A stretch of 53,733 bases of DNA from Rummeliibacillus sp. POC4 (GCF_003576525.1 NZ_QWUA01000028.1:1-53733); one strand, 5' to 3'. Positions 26,568 through 35,284 are shown, counted from the stretch's first letter. Made by a program: numbers and translations. The notes: generated by a model not told the origin, from the sequence alone.

Positions 26568-29147
26568 ATGAAAATCAATAAAACAAAGATTTTTCAATGG
26601 TTAAAAGTCATTTTACCAATTTTGCTGATGATTTTTGCAATACATGAAATTGGTAAAATTTTAGGGAATGCGAATGGGAAAGAAATTGCAAATAAGTTAG
26701 AATCCTTAGATGTCAGAACAGTTGCATTAATTGCTTTACTCTCATTAGTGCTAGTGTTTCCAATGTTTTTTTACGATTATTTTATAATTAAAAAATTAAA
26801 GCTAAAAAGATCTTTACGACGCTTGATGAAGGAATCATTAATCATTAATTCTTTTTCAAATTTAATTGGGTTTGGAGGACTTATCGGAGTCTTACTACGT
26901 ACACACTATTTTAAAAAAGAAGAAGTAGATAGTGCTTCATTTTTTAAAACCATCACATCAGTTACATTATTTTACCTAGCGGGTATTTCTTTATTTACTT
27001 GGGTTTTGCCAATATTCTACTGGGATTTTCCGATGTTTGCAGAACATCGGATTTTAGTTGTTGCAGCTGTTGTTATTGGTTTGTATGTCCCGTTTTTAAT
27101 TGTAAAGGCGTTTATTCAATTGTTTAGAAAAACAACTACTAATCGTCGTTTGTTAAGTGATTTGGGATTATTAGGTGTTTCGATATTAGAATGGCTTGGC
27201 GCATTTACATTTATGATGATTTTAGTATATTCGCTCCATATATCAATCAGTATCGAAAATCTAATTCCAATTTTTATCGTTGCTTCTTGTGCAGGAATTG
27301 TTAGTATGATTCCTGGAGGTCTTGGTTCTTTTGATTTGGTATTTATATGGGGAGCACAAAGTTTACAAATACCTGAAGAGTCTATTTTGGTACTTTTATT
27401 ATTTTATAGGGTTGGTTATTATGTGGTCCCTTTTTTAGCAGGGCTCGCTCTTTTCATCCGCGAGTTATGGGCGAAATTTAATGTAGGATTGAATGCTATT
27501 CCTCGTTTCTTTTTAGAAAAAACGAGCCATATTTTAGCAACTGCCCTTGTGTTCTTAGCAGGATTAATACTTCTATTATCTTCCGTCGCACCTGGTGCAA
27601 TTGAACGTATTCAATATGCAAAAGAATTAATGGCATTTCCAATTATCAATATCTCACATCAATTAGCGGTTGCTACGGGATTTGTGTTGCTTGCATTATC
27701 AAATGGAATATCTTATAAAGATAAAAATTCATATAGGATGACAGTTTTTGTCTTACTATTTGCTTCAGCACTTTTTATTATTAAAGGTGTTCAGTACAAG
27801 CAAGCGTTATTTATGTTATTTGTAGCAGGGCTTTTGTATTTATCTCGCCGCCGATTTTATCGGGAAAGTTACGTCGTGACTTGGGGGAGGAGTATTTTAA
27901 ATACGGCAATCATCTTCGTCATTTTATTGCTGTATATCTTGATAGGCTTTTTTGTAAATCCATCGATGAAGTATACTATTCCAGAGAAGCTAAGACCATT
28001 TTTAACTACGGATTCGAGTGATTTATTTAAAAGTGCATTTATGGGTCTTATTGTCGTTGCATTTGTGGTTGTGTTGGAAGTTTCACTACGTAAGATTACT
28101 CAGTTTACAAAGATATCTTCATTAGCATATGAAGAGAAGATTTTCCTTCATCTAAATAAATATGGAGGAAAGGAGTTATCCCATTTAATATTTCTTCACG
28201 ATAAATATATCTATTGGAATAAGAATAAGACGGTTCTATTCCCATATCAGATTATTGCCGATAAATTAGTAGTCTTAGGTGATCTGGTCGGTGCGAAAGA
28301 GGATTTTAATAAAGCAATCGAGGAATTTATGAAGTATGCAGATGATTACGGATATACACCAATTTTCTATGAAATTAGTGACCAGTTTGTTTCATGCTTG
28401 CACGGATATGGTTATCGCTTTTTCAAGATGGGTGAAGAAGGATATATCAATCTAAAGAAATTCAGACAGTCGAGAAAAGTAATGGAAGAATACAAGAGAG
28501 TAAATTCGAACCTTCTAAAAGAAGGATTCACATGTGAAATCATGCAACCACCATACTCAGCTGAAATTATGAGCCAATTGCAAAGTATTTCGGATGAATG
28601 GCTTGACCATCGAAAAGAAAAAGGATTTTCAATCGGTTATTTTGATAAAGATTATTTACAATTTACACCTTTAGCTATTTTGAAAAATAATAATTTCGAA
28701 ATTATTGCCTTTGCTAATTTGATTCCATTATATGATGAAGAACGTACAGTTAAAATTGACCTAATTCGATGTAAGAAAGATTTTTCATCAGATGATACGA
28801 TGGATTATTTATTCTTTAATATTATCCAAGCATCTGAAGTTAGAGGGTTTGAACGTTTAAATGTAGGAATAACACCTCTATCACATGTAGGAGTTTCCAA
28901 GTTTGCAGGGATTAGTGAAAAGATTGCAACGCAAATAATAGTCGATGGGCAAGAATATTATAATTTTCAAGGGGTTCAAAATTTTAAAGAGAAGTTTGCT
29001 AATGAATGGCAACCAAAATATCTTGCTTATCGAAAAAAATCTTCACTTCCATTTACAATTTTACAAATTATGATGTTAATAGGAGATAATAAATATTCAT
29101 CCATGAGGGAGAAAGTTTCAGAAGCAAAAAATTCAAGGAAATCTTAG
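26568..29147 (+). CDS. mprF: phosphatidylglycerol lysyltransferase MprF
   Basis: An 859-residue bifunctional membrane protein. The N-terminal half has about 13-14 helices of the flippase domain (for example MIPGGLGSFDLVFIWG near residues 248-263). The C-terminal third is the cytoplasmic DUF2156 synthase domain, with GDLVGAKEDFNKAIEEF near 577-593 and a late NVGITPLSHVG segment. It transfers lysine from Lys-tRNA to phosphatidylglycerol and flips the product, lowering the negative surface charge and sensitivity to cationic peptides. ATG 26568 sits eight bases after AGGTGG; the GTG at 26556 overlaps that site. It is monocistronic with its own terminator. Confidence 0.93.
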   Translation: MKINKTKIFQWLKVILPILLMIFAIHEIGKILGNANGKEIANKLESLDVRTVALIALLSLVLVFPMFFYDYFIIKKLKLKRSLRRLMKESLIINSFSNLIGFGGLIGVLLRTHYFKKEEVDSASFFKTITSVTLFYLAGISLFTWVLPIFYWDFPMFAEHRILVVAAVVIGLYVPFLIVKAFIQLFRKTTTNRRLLSDLGLLGVSILEWLGAFTFMMILVYSLHISISIENLIPIFIVASCAGIVSMIPGGLGSFDLVFIWGAQSLQIPEESILVLLLFYRVGYYVVPFLAGLALFIRELWAKFNVGLNAIPRFFLEKTSHILATALVFLAGLILLLSSVAPGAIERIQYAKELMAFPIINISHQLAVATGFVLLALSNGISYKDKNSYRMTVFVLLFASALFIIKGVQYKQALFMLFVAGLLYLSRRRFYRESYVVTWGRSILNTAIIFVILLLYILIGFFVNPSMKYTIPEKLRPFLTTDSSDLFKSAFMGLIVVAFVVVLEVSLRKITQFTKISSLAYEEKIFLHLNKYGGKELSHLIFLHDKYIYWNKNKTVLFPYQIIADKLVVLGDLVGAKEDFNKAIEEFMKYADDYGYTPIFYEISDQFVSCLHGYGYRFFKMGEEGYINLKKFRQSRKVMEEYKRVNSNLLKEGFTCEIMQPPYSAEIMSQLQSISDEWLDHRKEKGFSIGYFDKDYLQFTPLAILKNNNFEIIAFANLIPLYDEERTVKIDLIRCKKDFSSDDTMDYLFFNIIQASEVRGFERLNVGITPLSHVGVSKFAGISEKIATQIIVDGQEYYNFQGVQNFKEKFANEWQPKYLAYRKKSSLPFTILQIMMLIGDNKYSSMREKVSEAKNSRKS

Positions 29148-29156
29148 TTGGAACAA

Positions 29157-29195
29157 CAAAGAGAGGCATTCATAATAAGTTCTCTCTTTGTCCTT
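29157..29195 (+). terminator. terminator after mprF
   Basis: CAAAGAGAG (29157-29165) pairs with CTCTCTTTG (29182-29190), followed by TCCTTTT. Confidence 0.85.
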
Positions 29196-29234
29196 TTCAT
29201 TTTATTTAAAATGAGTGGAAGCGGGGAGCAGTTC

Positions 29235-29489
29235 TCACTCTCGGTCAGGTTCAATTTGTTTAAAACCTAAAAGTTCAGCTTTAGTGGGGGAATTATTTTG
29301 GACCTGTTTTAACTCTAAACGGAGTTTCTCTGTTTCTAACATATAGTTTTTTTGCTTGATTTCCTCTAATTTAATTTCCTCTTTTAAAATTTTGTGTTCA
29401 ATTTCTAAGCGTTTATTTTTGTTCTGGACAATTGTCTTAATAACTTCTCCTGTAATAGCAATGGCTACAATCAAAACGACAAATAGCAT
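29235..29489 (-). CDS. small membrane-anchored coiled-coil protein
   Basis: An 84-residue protein of unknown family. Residues 1-17 form an N-terminal membrane helix. About 50 residues of strongly charged Glu/Lys/Leu heptad-like helix follow (IEHKILKEEIKLEEIKQKN and on), then a short polar tail. AGGGGTGA upstream supports the start. The arrangement suggests an anchored dimeric coiled coil facing the cytoplasm. It is convergent with mprF and divergent from a 44-residue peptide gene. Confidence 0.7.
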   Translation of the reverse strand: MLFVVLIVAIAITGEVIKTIVQNKNKRLEIEHKILKEEIKLEEIKQKNYMLETEKLRLELKQVQNNSPTKAELLGFKQIEPDRE

Positions 29490-29558
29490 GATTAATCACC
29501 CCTAAAAATTTGATTTTAAATATATATACTCAGTTATAAATAAAAAGTTTCAATTTAG

Positions 29559-29587
29559 TTGAATTATCTTTAATAATCATATATTAT
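29559..29587 (+). promoter_or_regulatory. sigma-A-type promoter for the 44-residue peptide gene
   Basis: TTGAAT (29559-29564), exactly 17 bases, then TATTAT (29582-29587). It lies about 45 bases upstream of the small gene. The -10 falls in an (ATT)n-like tract, so spacing variants are possible. Confidence 0.55.
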
Positions 29588-29633
29588 TATTATTATTAAA
29601 TAATCAGAATATTCAATTAAAAGGAGTGCTGCC

Positions 29634-29768
29634 ATGAAACCTTCGAAATTTGAAACGTATTTGTTGGATGAAGAATATGAGTTATCTTCAAGTGAATTTA
29701 CTGGTGAAGAATTGGAACAACCGTATGAAAGTGAACAATATCCAGAAGGATTTTATACAGAGTTATAA
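29634..29768 (+). CDS. 44-residue acidic peptide, unknown
   Basis: An ATG preceded by AAAAGGAG at seven bases opens a 44-codon frame ending in TAA at 29768. The product starts MKPSKFETYLLDEEYELSSS and ends QYPEGFYTEL. It is very rich in Glu and Tyr, has no cysteine, no signal peptide and no membrane helix, and should be strongly acidic. A promoter-like pair upstream and a hairpin terminator 9 bases downstream frame it as an independent gene. I do not recognise the family. The IS30 element begins about 55 bases after its stop. Confidence 0.7.
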   Translation: MKPSKFETYLLDEEYELSSSEFTGEELEQPYESEQYPEGFYTEL

Positions 29769-29776
29769 ACAAAAAT

Positions 29777-29803
29777 ACAGCCCAATAATGGCTGTGTTTT
29801 TTT
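29777..29803 (+). terminator. terminator after the 44-residue peptide gene
   Basis: ACAGCC (29777-29782) pairs with GGCTGT (29790-29795), loop CAATAAT, followed by GTTTTTTT. Confidence 0.85.
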
Positions 29804-29822
29804 GTATTTGATGAATTGTAAT

Positions 29823-29835
29823 ATTAAGTGCAACA
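29823..29835 (+). repeat. left inverted repeat of the IS30 element
   Basis: ATTAAGTGCAACA, identical to the complement of 30837-30849. Confidence 0.85.
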
Positions 29836-29917
29836 CTTGTAAGTCAAAATAAAAGAAGCCCATAACGTCCTCGTGTAAAATGTTAGTTACCACACAAACA
29901 TCTGAGGAGGAATCGTT

Positions 29918-30853
29918 ATGAGCTATCAACATCTTACCATATCTGAGCGTTCAAAAATAGAAACTTATATAGAATTAGGATATTCAATTAGGGAAACTGC
30001 AAAATGCCTAAAAAGAAGTCCTTCTACAATTTCACGTGAATTAAAACGTCATGTAAATTGTACAGCTGAAGAAGCTCAAGCTCGTTATCAAAGTAATAAA
30101 TCTAATTGTGGTGCGAAGTTAAAACTAACACCAGAACTAAAAGAAGCTGTTCAAGAAAAGTTGGGTGAAACTTGGTCACCAGAACAGATCGTCGGCCGCT
30201 TGTATCAAGGTAAGCTGAGTTTTAAAAGCATCTATCGTTGGATTTACAACGGCTTATTAGAAATGCCTCTTGCTGTACTTCGCCAAAAAGGGAAACGTCA
30301 AAAACCGCGTGAAACAAGAGGTCGCTTTAATATTGGTACACCGATTTCAAAACGTCCAAAAGAAGTTCGTAAACGTGAAACATTCGGTCATTGGGAGTTA
30401 GATACCGTTGTTTCCGGACGTGGACAAGCAAAAGGCTGTGTCGCTACATTTATTGAACGTAAAACACGTTGGTATACAGGCATATTAATTCCAGACCGTT
30501 CTTCAAATTCAATGGAAACAGCCGTTAAATTATTGCATCAACAGTTACCTCAAGGAGCAATTCAAACAGCCACAACAGATCGAGGAAAAGAATTTAGCTG
30601 TTACAACGTACTGGAAAGAGAATTAAATATCCAGATTTATTTTGCAGATGCTTATTCATCATGGCAACGTGGCAGTAACGAAAATGGGAACGGCTTACTT
30701 CGTGAATTCTTCCCTAAGAAAACAAATTTCGATCACGTTACCCCAGATGAGATGAACCAAGCACTTCAACTCATTAATAATCGACCAAGAAAATGCCTTG
30801 GTTGGAAAACTGCACACGAGGCCTTTGAGGAAGAACTGTTGCACTTAATTTGA
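29918..30853 (+). CDS. IS30-family transposase
   Basis: A 311-residue DDE transposase. The N-terminal helix-turn-helix is at about 8-45 (YSIRETAKCLKRSPSTISRE), typical of IS30. The catalytic triad is Asp162 (WELDTVV), Asp221 (TTDRGKEF) and Glu255 (RGSNENGNGLLREFFPK), with the 33-residue D-E spacing of the family. The frame is full length with a TGAGGAGGA ribosome site, so the element may be active. The C-terminal four residues are encoded by the right inverted repeat. Confidence 0.93.
   Translation: MSYQHLTISERSKIETYIELGYSIRETAKCLKRSPSTISRELKRHVNCTAEEAQARYQSNKSNCGAKLKLTPELKEAVQEKLGETWSPEQIVGRLYQGKLSFKSIYRWIYNGLLEMPLAVLRQKGKRQKPRETRGRFNIGTPISKRPKEVRKRETFGHWELDTVVSGRGQAKGCVATFIERKTRWYTGILIPDRSSNSMETAVKLLHQQLPQGAIQTATTDRGKEFSCYNVLERELNIQIYFADAYSSWQRGSNENGNGLLREFFPKKTNFDHVTPDEMNQALQLINNRPRKCLGWKTAHEAFEEELLHLI
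30837..30849 (-). repeat. right inverted repeat of the IS30 element
   Basis: Complement of the left repeat. It overlaps the last codons of the transposase gene. Confidence 0.85.
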
Positions 30854-30864
30854 CAAAGTATCAT

Positions 30865-30893
30865 TTGGAAAAAAACATAAATTGAAGTAATAT
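30865..30893 (+). promoter_or_regulatory. promoter of the M20 amidohydrolase gene
   Basis: TTGGAA (30865-30870), 17 bases, TAATAT (30888-30893), 21 bases before the ATG. It lies wholly outside the IS30 element, so the insertion has not removed the promoter core. Confidence 0.6.
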
Positions 30894-30914
30894 GGTACAA
30901 ATGAGGTGTAAAAA

Positions 30915-32027
30915 ATGACGATTGATGAACAAATATTAAATTGGTTTAATTATTTTCATGAACATCCAGAGATTAGTTGGAAAGAACATGAAACGACAAA
31001 GAAAATTGCGAGTATATTAGATAACTTACATATCTCCTATAGATTATTTGGTGATGTACCAGGTCTGGTTGCTGAAATAGGTGAAGGCAGAGAAACTGTA
31101 GCCGTTCGTGCTGATATCGATGCACTGTGGCAAGAAGTAGACGGAAAATGGAGAGCTAATCATTCATGTGGACATGATGGTAATATGTCTATGGTACTTG
31201 GGGCATTATTGCGTTTAAAAGATCAACCATTACAGCACAAGGTACGATTTATCTTCCAACCTGCTGAAGAAATGGGAAATGGAGCGGTTGCAGCATTCGA
31301 ACATGGTGCAGTAGATGGTGTATCTCATCTATTTGGTGTGCATTTACGTCCGATTGAAGAGCTTAAATTAGGACAAGTATCACCCGCCATACATCATGGA
31401 TCAGCTATTTTCCTCGAGGGAGAGATTCATGGTACAGATGCGCATGGTGCACGTCCTCATCAAGGCCAAAATTCGATTGATGTTGTTGTAGCGATTCAAC
31501 AAATGATTAAAAGTATCTATGTATCACCATTTGAACCACATTCTGCGAAGCTAACGAAAATTGTAGCAGACGGTGGAAGTATGAATATTATTCCAGGTAC
31601 AGCAAGCTTTACAATGGACATTCGTGCACAAAAAAATAGTGTTTTAGATGTGATACAAGGAAAAATTGAAGAAGGCTTAAAGGCGATTGAAAAACAATTT
31701 AATATTGATATGAATTGGAAATGGGTAGATTATACACCAGGTGCTGAAGTTTCAGAAGAAGCGGCTAAAATGGCGGAAGAAGCGATTATTGAAACTTTAG
31801 GAAAAGATCATTTAGCACCACATGTTATTACGCCTGGAAGTGATGATTTCCATTTCTATACGGTTAAAAAGCCAGAACTAAAAGCTACGATGATTGGAAT
31901 TGGTGCAAATTTAGCTCCAGGATTACACCATCCGAAAATGACATTTAGTCATGAAGCTTTGCTTGATGCTTCTAAAGTATTAGCTGCTGTACTAGCTAAA
32001 AATCCTAAATCTCATAGTGATGATTAG
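30915..32027 (+). CDS. M20-family metallo-amidohydrolase (aminoacylase/hippurate hydrolase-like)
   Basis: A 370-residue M20D peptidase-family amidohydrolase. Metal and catalytic motifs are VRADIDALWQE, SCGHDGNMSMVLGAL, FIFQPAEEMG, GVHLRP and GSDDFHFY near the C-terminus. A dimerisation lid domain occupies about 170-285 (GTDAHGARPHQGQNSID). Relatives hydrolyse N-acyl amino acids or amidated peptides. It could in principle supply the deacetylase missing from the sulfur operon 14 kb away, but it has its own promoter and no linkage to it. It is convergent with the PrpR-like regulator gene. Confidence 0.85.
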   Translation: MTIDEQILNWFNYFHEHPEISWKEHETTKKIASILDNLHISYRLFGDVPGLVAEIGEGRETVAVRADIDALWQEVDGKWRANHSCGHDGNMSMVLGALLRLKDQPLQHKVRFIFQPAEEMGNGAVAAFEHGAVDGVSHLFGVHLRPIEELKLGQVSPAIHHGSAIFLEGEIHGTDAHGARPHQGQNSIDVVVAIQQMIKSIYVSPFEPHSAKLTKIVADGGSMNIIPGTASFTMDIRAQKNSVLDVIQGKIEEGLKAIEKQFNIDMNWKWVDYTPGAEVSEEAAKMAEEAIIETLGKDHLAPHVITPGSDDFHFYTVKKPELKATMIGIGANLAPGLHHPKMTFSHEALLDASKVLAAVLAKNPKSHSDD

Positions 32028-32065
32028 CAAAAGTGAATGAGTTTGAGTTTTATATAAGGAAGAAT

Positions 32066-32099
32066 GGGCTGTCCATTAAATGGATTTAGCCCTTTTTTC
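32066..32099 (+). terminator. terminator after M20 amidohydrolase gene
   Basis: GGGCT (32066-32070) pairs with AGCCC (32088-32092), inner GTCCA/TGGAT stem, then a T run. Same hairpin type as at 9016. Confidence 0.88.
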
Positions 32100-32113
32100 A
32101 ATTCTAAAAATAT

Positions 32114-33358
32114 TTAGTGATAAGTAGAAAAATTAAGTTCATATATAGCACGAGGTCTACCTTGTTGGTAAGACATTTCTTCGCCAACTACTTTTGCGTA
32201 GCCGTGTTCAACTAGCTTTTTTAATATTCTTTCTGTAGATCTTCGTGTGACTTGTAAGTATTTTGCTAAATCTACTGCTGTAAATTGTAAAGATTGTCTT
32301 GAAACGCTAAAAGCCATGATTTTTGAAATATTGAGGGGACTCAATTTTGTTTCTTTTGCCATTTGTAACACATATGGATCCTTTGTTTGTAAGGAAAGAA
32401 CTATAGGCTGGTTTGGAAATGGTCCTTGTAGTTCTTTGTTTTCACTCATAATGTAGATGGCATTAGGTAATGCAAAATCCAATGCCCTTTTTGCATTTTC
32501 TTGTGCCTCTAATATAGATTCTCCATAACCAAATGTTAACTTTATCGGGTACTGTGTTATGTTAAAAGTAGATTCTAATAAGTTATGTTGAAAAGCATTT
32601 TGAATGTGACCGAAAGTGGTGAATAATTCAAAATGATTAGTGTCCATTTTTTGATAGGATGCATGTGTAGCTGTGACAACTTTTTGTAATATAAGCTGCT
32701 CATCTTCATTTGATTCAGAAAACTCTAGAATACCAACAACTGCTTTTGCAGACTCGGATTTAGTCATTTTAGATAATACTTTTGTCTCTTCTAAACGATG
32801 GATAATGGAACTATTAGAATCATGCATACGCATTGCAGGGATACCTTCCGCAATCAGTGCATCATAGATACTATGAATACTTGTAATAACAAATCTAATC
32901 TTGCCTTCATCCCATAGTTTTCTATGCCGCTGATAGATCATATTAAAGTGTTCTTCAATGTGAATTTCTTGTACAAATGGCTGTGATCCATTGTATTCTA
33001 TATCATCCAAAACATTTTTAACGTGCTTAGAGTTAATAACATCAATCGATAATTGAGAAAGTTGTATATGATGTTTTGCTAAAACGGATAAAATGGATGT
33101 TGATATAGCAAATTCATCTTGTTTTAAGTATGTCCATGGTATCGGCCAGTTCGTTAATAGTGGTTTTGCGTATAAATATGGCAGCGTACCGGAAAATAAT
33201 AATACATCACAAGGTTTAATCGTTTTCATTAATTTTGGGGTTTCATCTGGGGTGTTATAGATATAAAATTCTAATTGGATATTCTCAACTTCTTGTGAGA
33301 TACTTATTAAACGATCCTTAAAAGCAAGAGAGCTAATGACTGCAATTTTTGTAGGCAT
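32114..33358 (-). CDS. uncharacterised regulator: sensor-like N-terminus, GGDEF-like middle, winged helix
   Basis: A 414-residue protein. Residues 1-180 look like a PrpR_N-type ligand-sensing region (CDVLLFSGTLPYLYAKPLL near residue 49). The middle (about 205-300) resembles a degenerate GGDEF-like or CdaR-like domain (LTFGYGESILEAQENAKRALDFA). The C-terminal 70 residues form a winged helix (TAVDLAKYLQVTRRSTERILKKL). It therefore looks like a ligand-responsive DNA-binding protein of a little-studied type. It is divergent from the epimerase gene, with a perfect palindrome between them, so it likely controls that cluster. Domain names are from pattern recognition, not a search. Confidence 0.68.
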   Translation of the reverse strand: MPTKIAVISSLAFKDRLISISQEVENIQLEFYIYNTPDETPKLMKTIKPCDVLLFSGTLPYLYAKPLLTNWPIPWTYLKQDEFAISTSILSVLAKHHIQLSQLSIDVINSKHVKNVLDDIEYNGSQPFVQEIHIEEHFNMIYQRHRKLWDEGKIRFVITSIHSIYDALIAEGIPAMRMHDSNSSIIHRLEETKVLSKMTKSESAKAVVGILEFSESNEDEQLILQKVVTATHASYQKMDTNHFELFTTFGHIQNAFQHNLLESTFNITQYPIKLTFGYGESILEAQENAKRALDFALPNAIYIMSENKELQGPFPNQPIVLSLQTKDPYVLQMAKETKLSPLNISKIMAFSVSRQSLQFTAVDLAKYLQVTRRSTERILKKLVEHGYAKVVGEEMSYQQGRPRAIYELNFSTYH

Positions 33359-33385
33359 TATGACGACTCCTTAACTATTTTTTAA

Positions 33386-33398
33386 TCGCTATTAGCGA
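33386..33398. promoter_or_regulatory. palindromic operator candidate in the regulator/epimerase divergent region
   Basis: TCGCTA-T-TAGCGA is a perfect 6-bp inverted repeat around a single base, 28 bases from the regulator start and 60 from the epimerase start. Related TAACGAC sequences lie just to the right (33403-33410). The position and G+C content above background favour a real binding site, most simply for the divergent regulator. Confidence 0.6.
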
Positions 33399-33457
33399 CC
33401 ATTTAACGACAACTATATCAAGAGAATTTCTAAATGTAAAGAAAAGAGTGAAAAAAG

Positions 33458-34567
33458 ATGAAAATATCATCGGTAGAAATCTATGCTATTGAATTACCAT
33501 TAATCGAACCTTTTATAATTAGCTATGACACATACGATACGATGCCTTCTATTATCGTCAAAATGACAACAGATGAGGGAATCGTTGGTTATGGAGAAGC
33601 TGTTCCTGACGAACATGTAACTGGCGAGACATGGGAAAGTACTTATATGGTTCTAAAACATCAACTTGCACCAGTCGTAATTGGACAAGATCCTTGTAGC
33701 TTTGAAAAGATTCATGAGTTAATGGATAAAACGGTTTATCAAGTACCTGCTGCAAAAGCAGCAATAGATATTGCTTGTTTTGATATTGCAGGTAAAAAAT
33801 TAAATGTTCCTGTTTACCAACTCATTGGTGGTCGTTATCACGAAAAATTCCCTATTACACATGTATTAAGTATTGGAACCCCTGAAAAAATGGCTAACGA
33901 AGCAGCTGAAAGAGTGGAAATGGGGTACCGTTCATTTAAGATGAAGGTCGGAACAGAAGTGATGAAGGATGTAGAACGTATCCAAGCAGTACGTGAAAAA
34001 GTAGGGGATGCTATCGACATTCGTGTAGATGTTAACCAAGGTTGGCATAATGCAGCAACAACATTAAAAGGGTTACGCGCATTACGCGACGTTAATCTAG
34101 ATTGGTTAGAGCAACCAGTAGATGCAGATGATATCGATGCAATGGTTGAAGTCAAATCAAAAACTGATGTGACATTGATGATTGATGAAGGATTGCATGG
34201 TACAAAAGAAATGCGTGAAATTATTGCAAAACGTGCAGCAGATAAAGTGAATATAAAACTCATGAAGTGTGGTGGAATTTATCCTGCTATGAAATTAGCT
34301 AATATGGCCGAAATGGCAGGAATTGAATGCCAGGTAGGGTCTATGGTGGAATCTTCTATTGGTTCAGCAGCTGGTTTTCATGTAGCCTTTTCAAAAAAAA
34401 TTATGAAAAGCGTCGAACTTACTGGACCTCTTAAATTCTCAAAAGATGTTGGAAATCTACACTATGATGTGCCTTTTATCTGCCTAAACGAACGACCAGG
34501 CTTAGGAGTAGATGTAGATGAAGATATCATACAAGAACTTTGCCATAAATCATGTATTGTTCGTTAG
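33458..34567 (+). CDS. enolase-superfamily epimerase/racemase (MLE subgroup)
   Basis: A 369-residue mandelate racemase/muconate lactonising-type enzyme. The two acid/base lysines are Lys161-Met-Lys163 (SFKMKVG) and Lys267 (NIKLMKCGG). Metal ligands are Asp191 (DVNQGW), Glu218 (LEQPV) and Asp243 (IDEG). Overall it resembles L-Ala-D/L-Glu dipeptide epimerases (YkfB). However, the DxD motif that holds the dipeptide amino group in that group (321/323 in the B. subtilis enzyme) is Glu320-Leu-Thr322 here. A changed substrate, for example an N-acylated amino acid, is plausible. It heads a three-gene operon. Confidence 0.83.
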   Translation: MKISSVEIYAIELPLIEPFIISYDTYDTMPSIIVKMTTDEGIVGYGEAVPDEHVTGETWESTYMVLKHQLAPVVIGQDPCSFEKIHELMDKTVYQVPAAKAAIDIACFDIAGKKLNVPVYQLIGGRYHEKFPITHVLSIGTPEKMANEAAERVEMGYRSFKMKVGTEVMKDVERIQAVREKVGDAIDIRVDVNQGWHNAATTLKGLRALRDVNLDWLEQPVDADDIDAMVEVKSKTDVTLMIDEGLHGTKEMREIIAKRAADKVNIKLMKCGGIYPAMKLANMAEMAGIECQVGSMVESSIGSAAGFHVAFSKKIMKSVELTGPLKFSKDVGNLHYDVPFICLNERPGLGVDVDEDIIQELCHKSCIVR

Positions 34568-34582
34568 GAGGAAATTATAGTT

Positions 34583-35260
34583 ATGACTATTGCAAATGGT
34601 TTTCTTGGTGAAACACCTTATTACGTTCAAATATTAAGTGAAAAGAATTTATCCGAACTTGCAAAGTTACAAGAGGAGGTAATCGGTGCATTACCTGATA
34701 AGAATACATTACAACCATTAAGTGAAGAGGAATTTAAGTTTATATTAAGCGACCATGGTTTAATGATTGGTGTTTATGTAGAAGACGAACTAATTGCATT
34801 CCGTGCTTTACTTGAACCAATGATTGACGAAGAGCATTTAGGTAGAGATTGTAGTATACCAGAAGAAGAACTTACAAGAGTACTTTATCAAGAGATTTCA
34901 AATGTTTCTCCACGTTATCGTGGTTATGGATTGCAAAAAAGGATGGCTCAAATCATTATGGAACAAGTAGATTTAAGTCGATTCGATTATATTTGTGCAA
35001 CAGTAAAGCCATTGAATATCCCAAGTTTAAAAGATAAATTTTCCCAAGGTTTAATGATAGCAGGTTTAAAAGTAAAATATGGCGACAAATTGCGTTATAT
35101 ATTTTATAAAAAGTTGAATGGTGAAACTCCAACTTTTTCTGAATCACGGGCTTTATTAATGTCTGATACTACCGGACAACAACAATTATTAAAAGAAGGC
35201 TTTTTGGGAACAGATATGTTTCAGATGAAAGATCAATGGTATGTAACATATAAAAAGTAA
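34583..35260 (+). CDS. GNAT-like acyltransferase
   Basis: A 225-residue protein whose centre carries a GNAT acyl-CoA-binding motif, NVSPRYRGYGLQKRMAQ at about 111-127. Flanking strands (LMIGVYVEDELIAFRALL, YICATVKPLNIPS) suit the fold. TAGGAGGA precedes the start, 15 bases after the epimerase stop. The fused C-terminal 60 residues are not typical of small GNATs. Together with the epimerase and regulator it suggests metabolism of an acylated amino acid or peptide, but the substrate is unknown. Confidence 0.72.
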   Translation: MTIANGFLGETPYYVQILSEKNLSELAKLQEEVIGALPDKNTLQPLSEEEFKFILSDHGLMIGVYVEDELIAFRALLEPMIDEEHLGRDCSIPEEELTRVLYQEISNVSPRYRGYGLQKRMAQIIMEQVDLSRFDYICATVKPLNIPSLKDKFSQGLMIAGLKVKYGDKLRYIFYKKLNGETPTFSESRALLMSDTTGQQQLLKEGFLGTDMFQMKDQWYVTYKK

Positions 35261-35284
35261 ATCCTTATTAAGGGGTGAAGAATT

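Larger units (their letters stand above)
29823..30849 (+). mobile_element. IS30-family insertion sequence
   Basis: About 1,030 bases bounded by perfect 13-bp inverted repeats ATTAAGTGCAACA (29823-29835 and, inverted, 30837-30849). They enclose one IS30-type transposase gene that appears intact. The size and layout suit the family. I see no certain target-site duplication, and the exact ends may extend a few bases, since the transposase stop codon lies just outside the right repeat. Confidence 0.88.
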
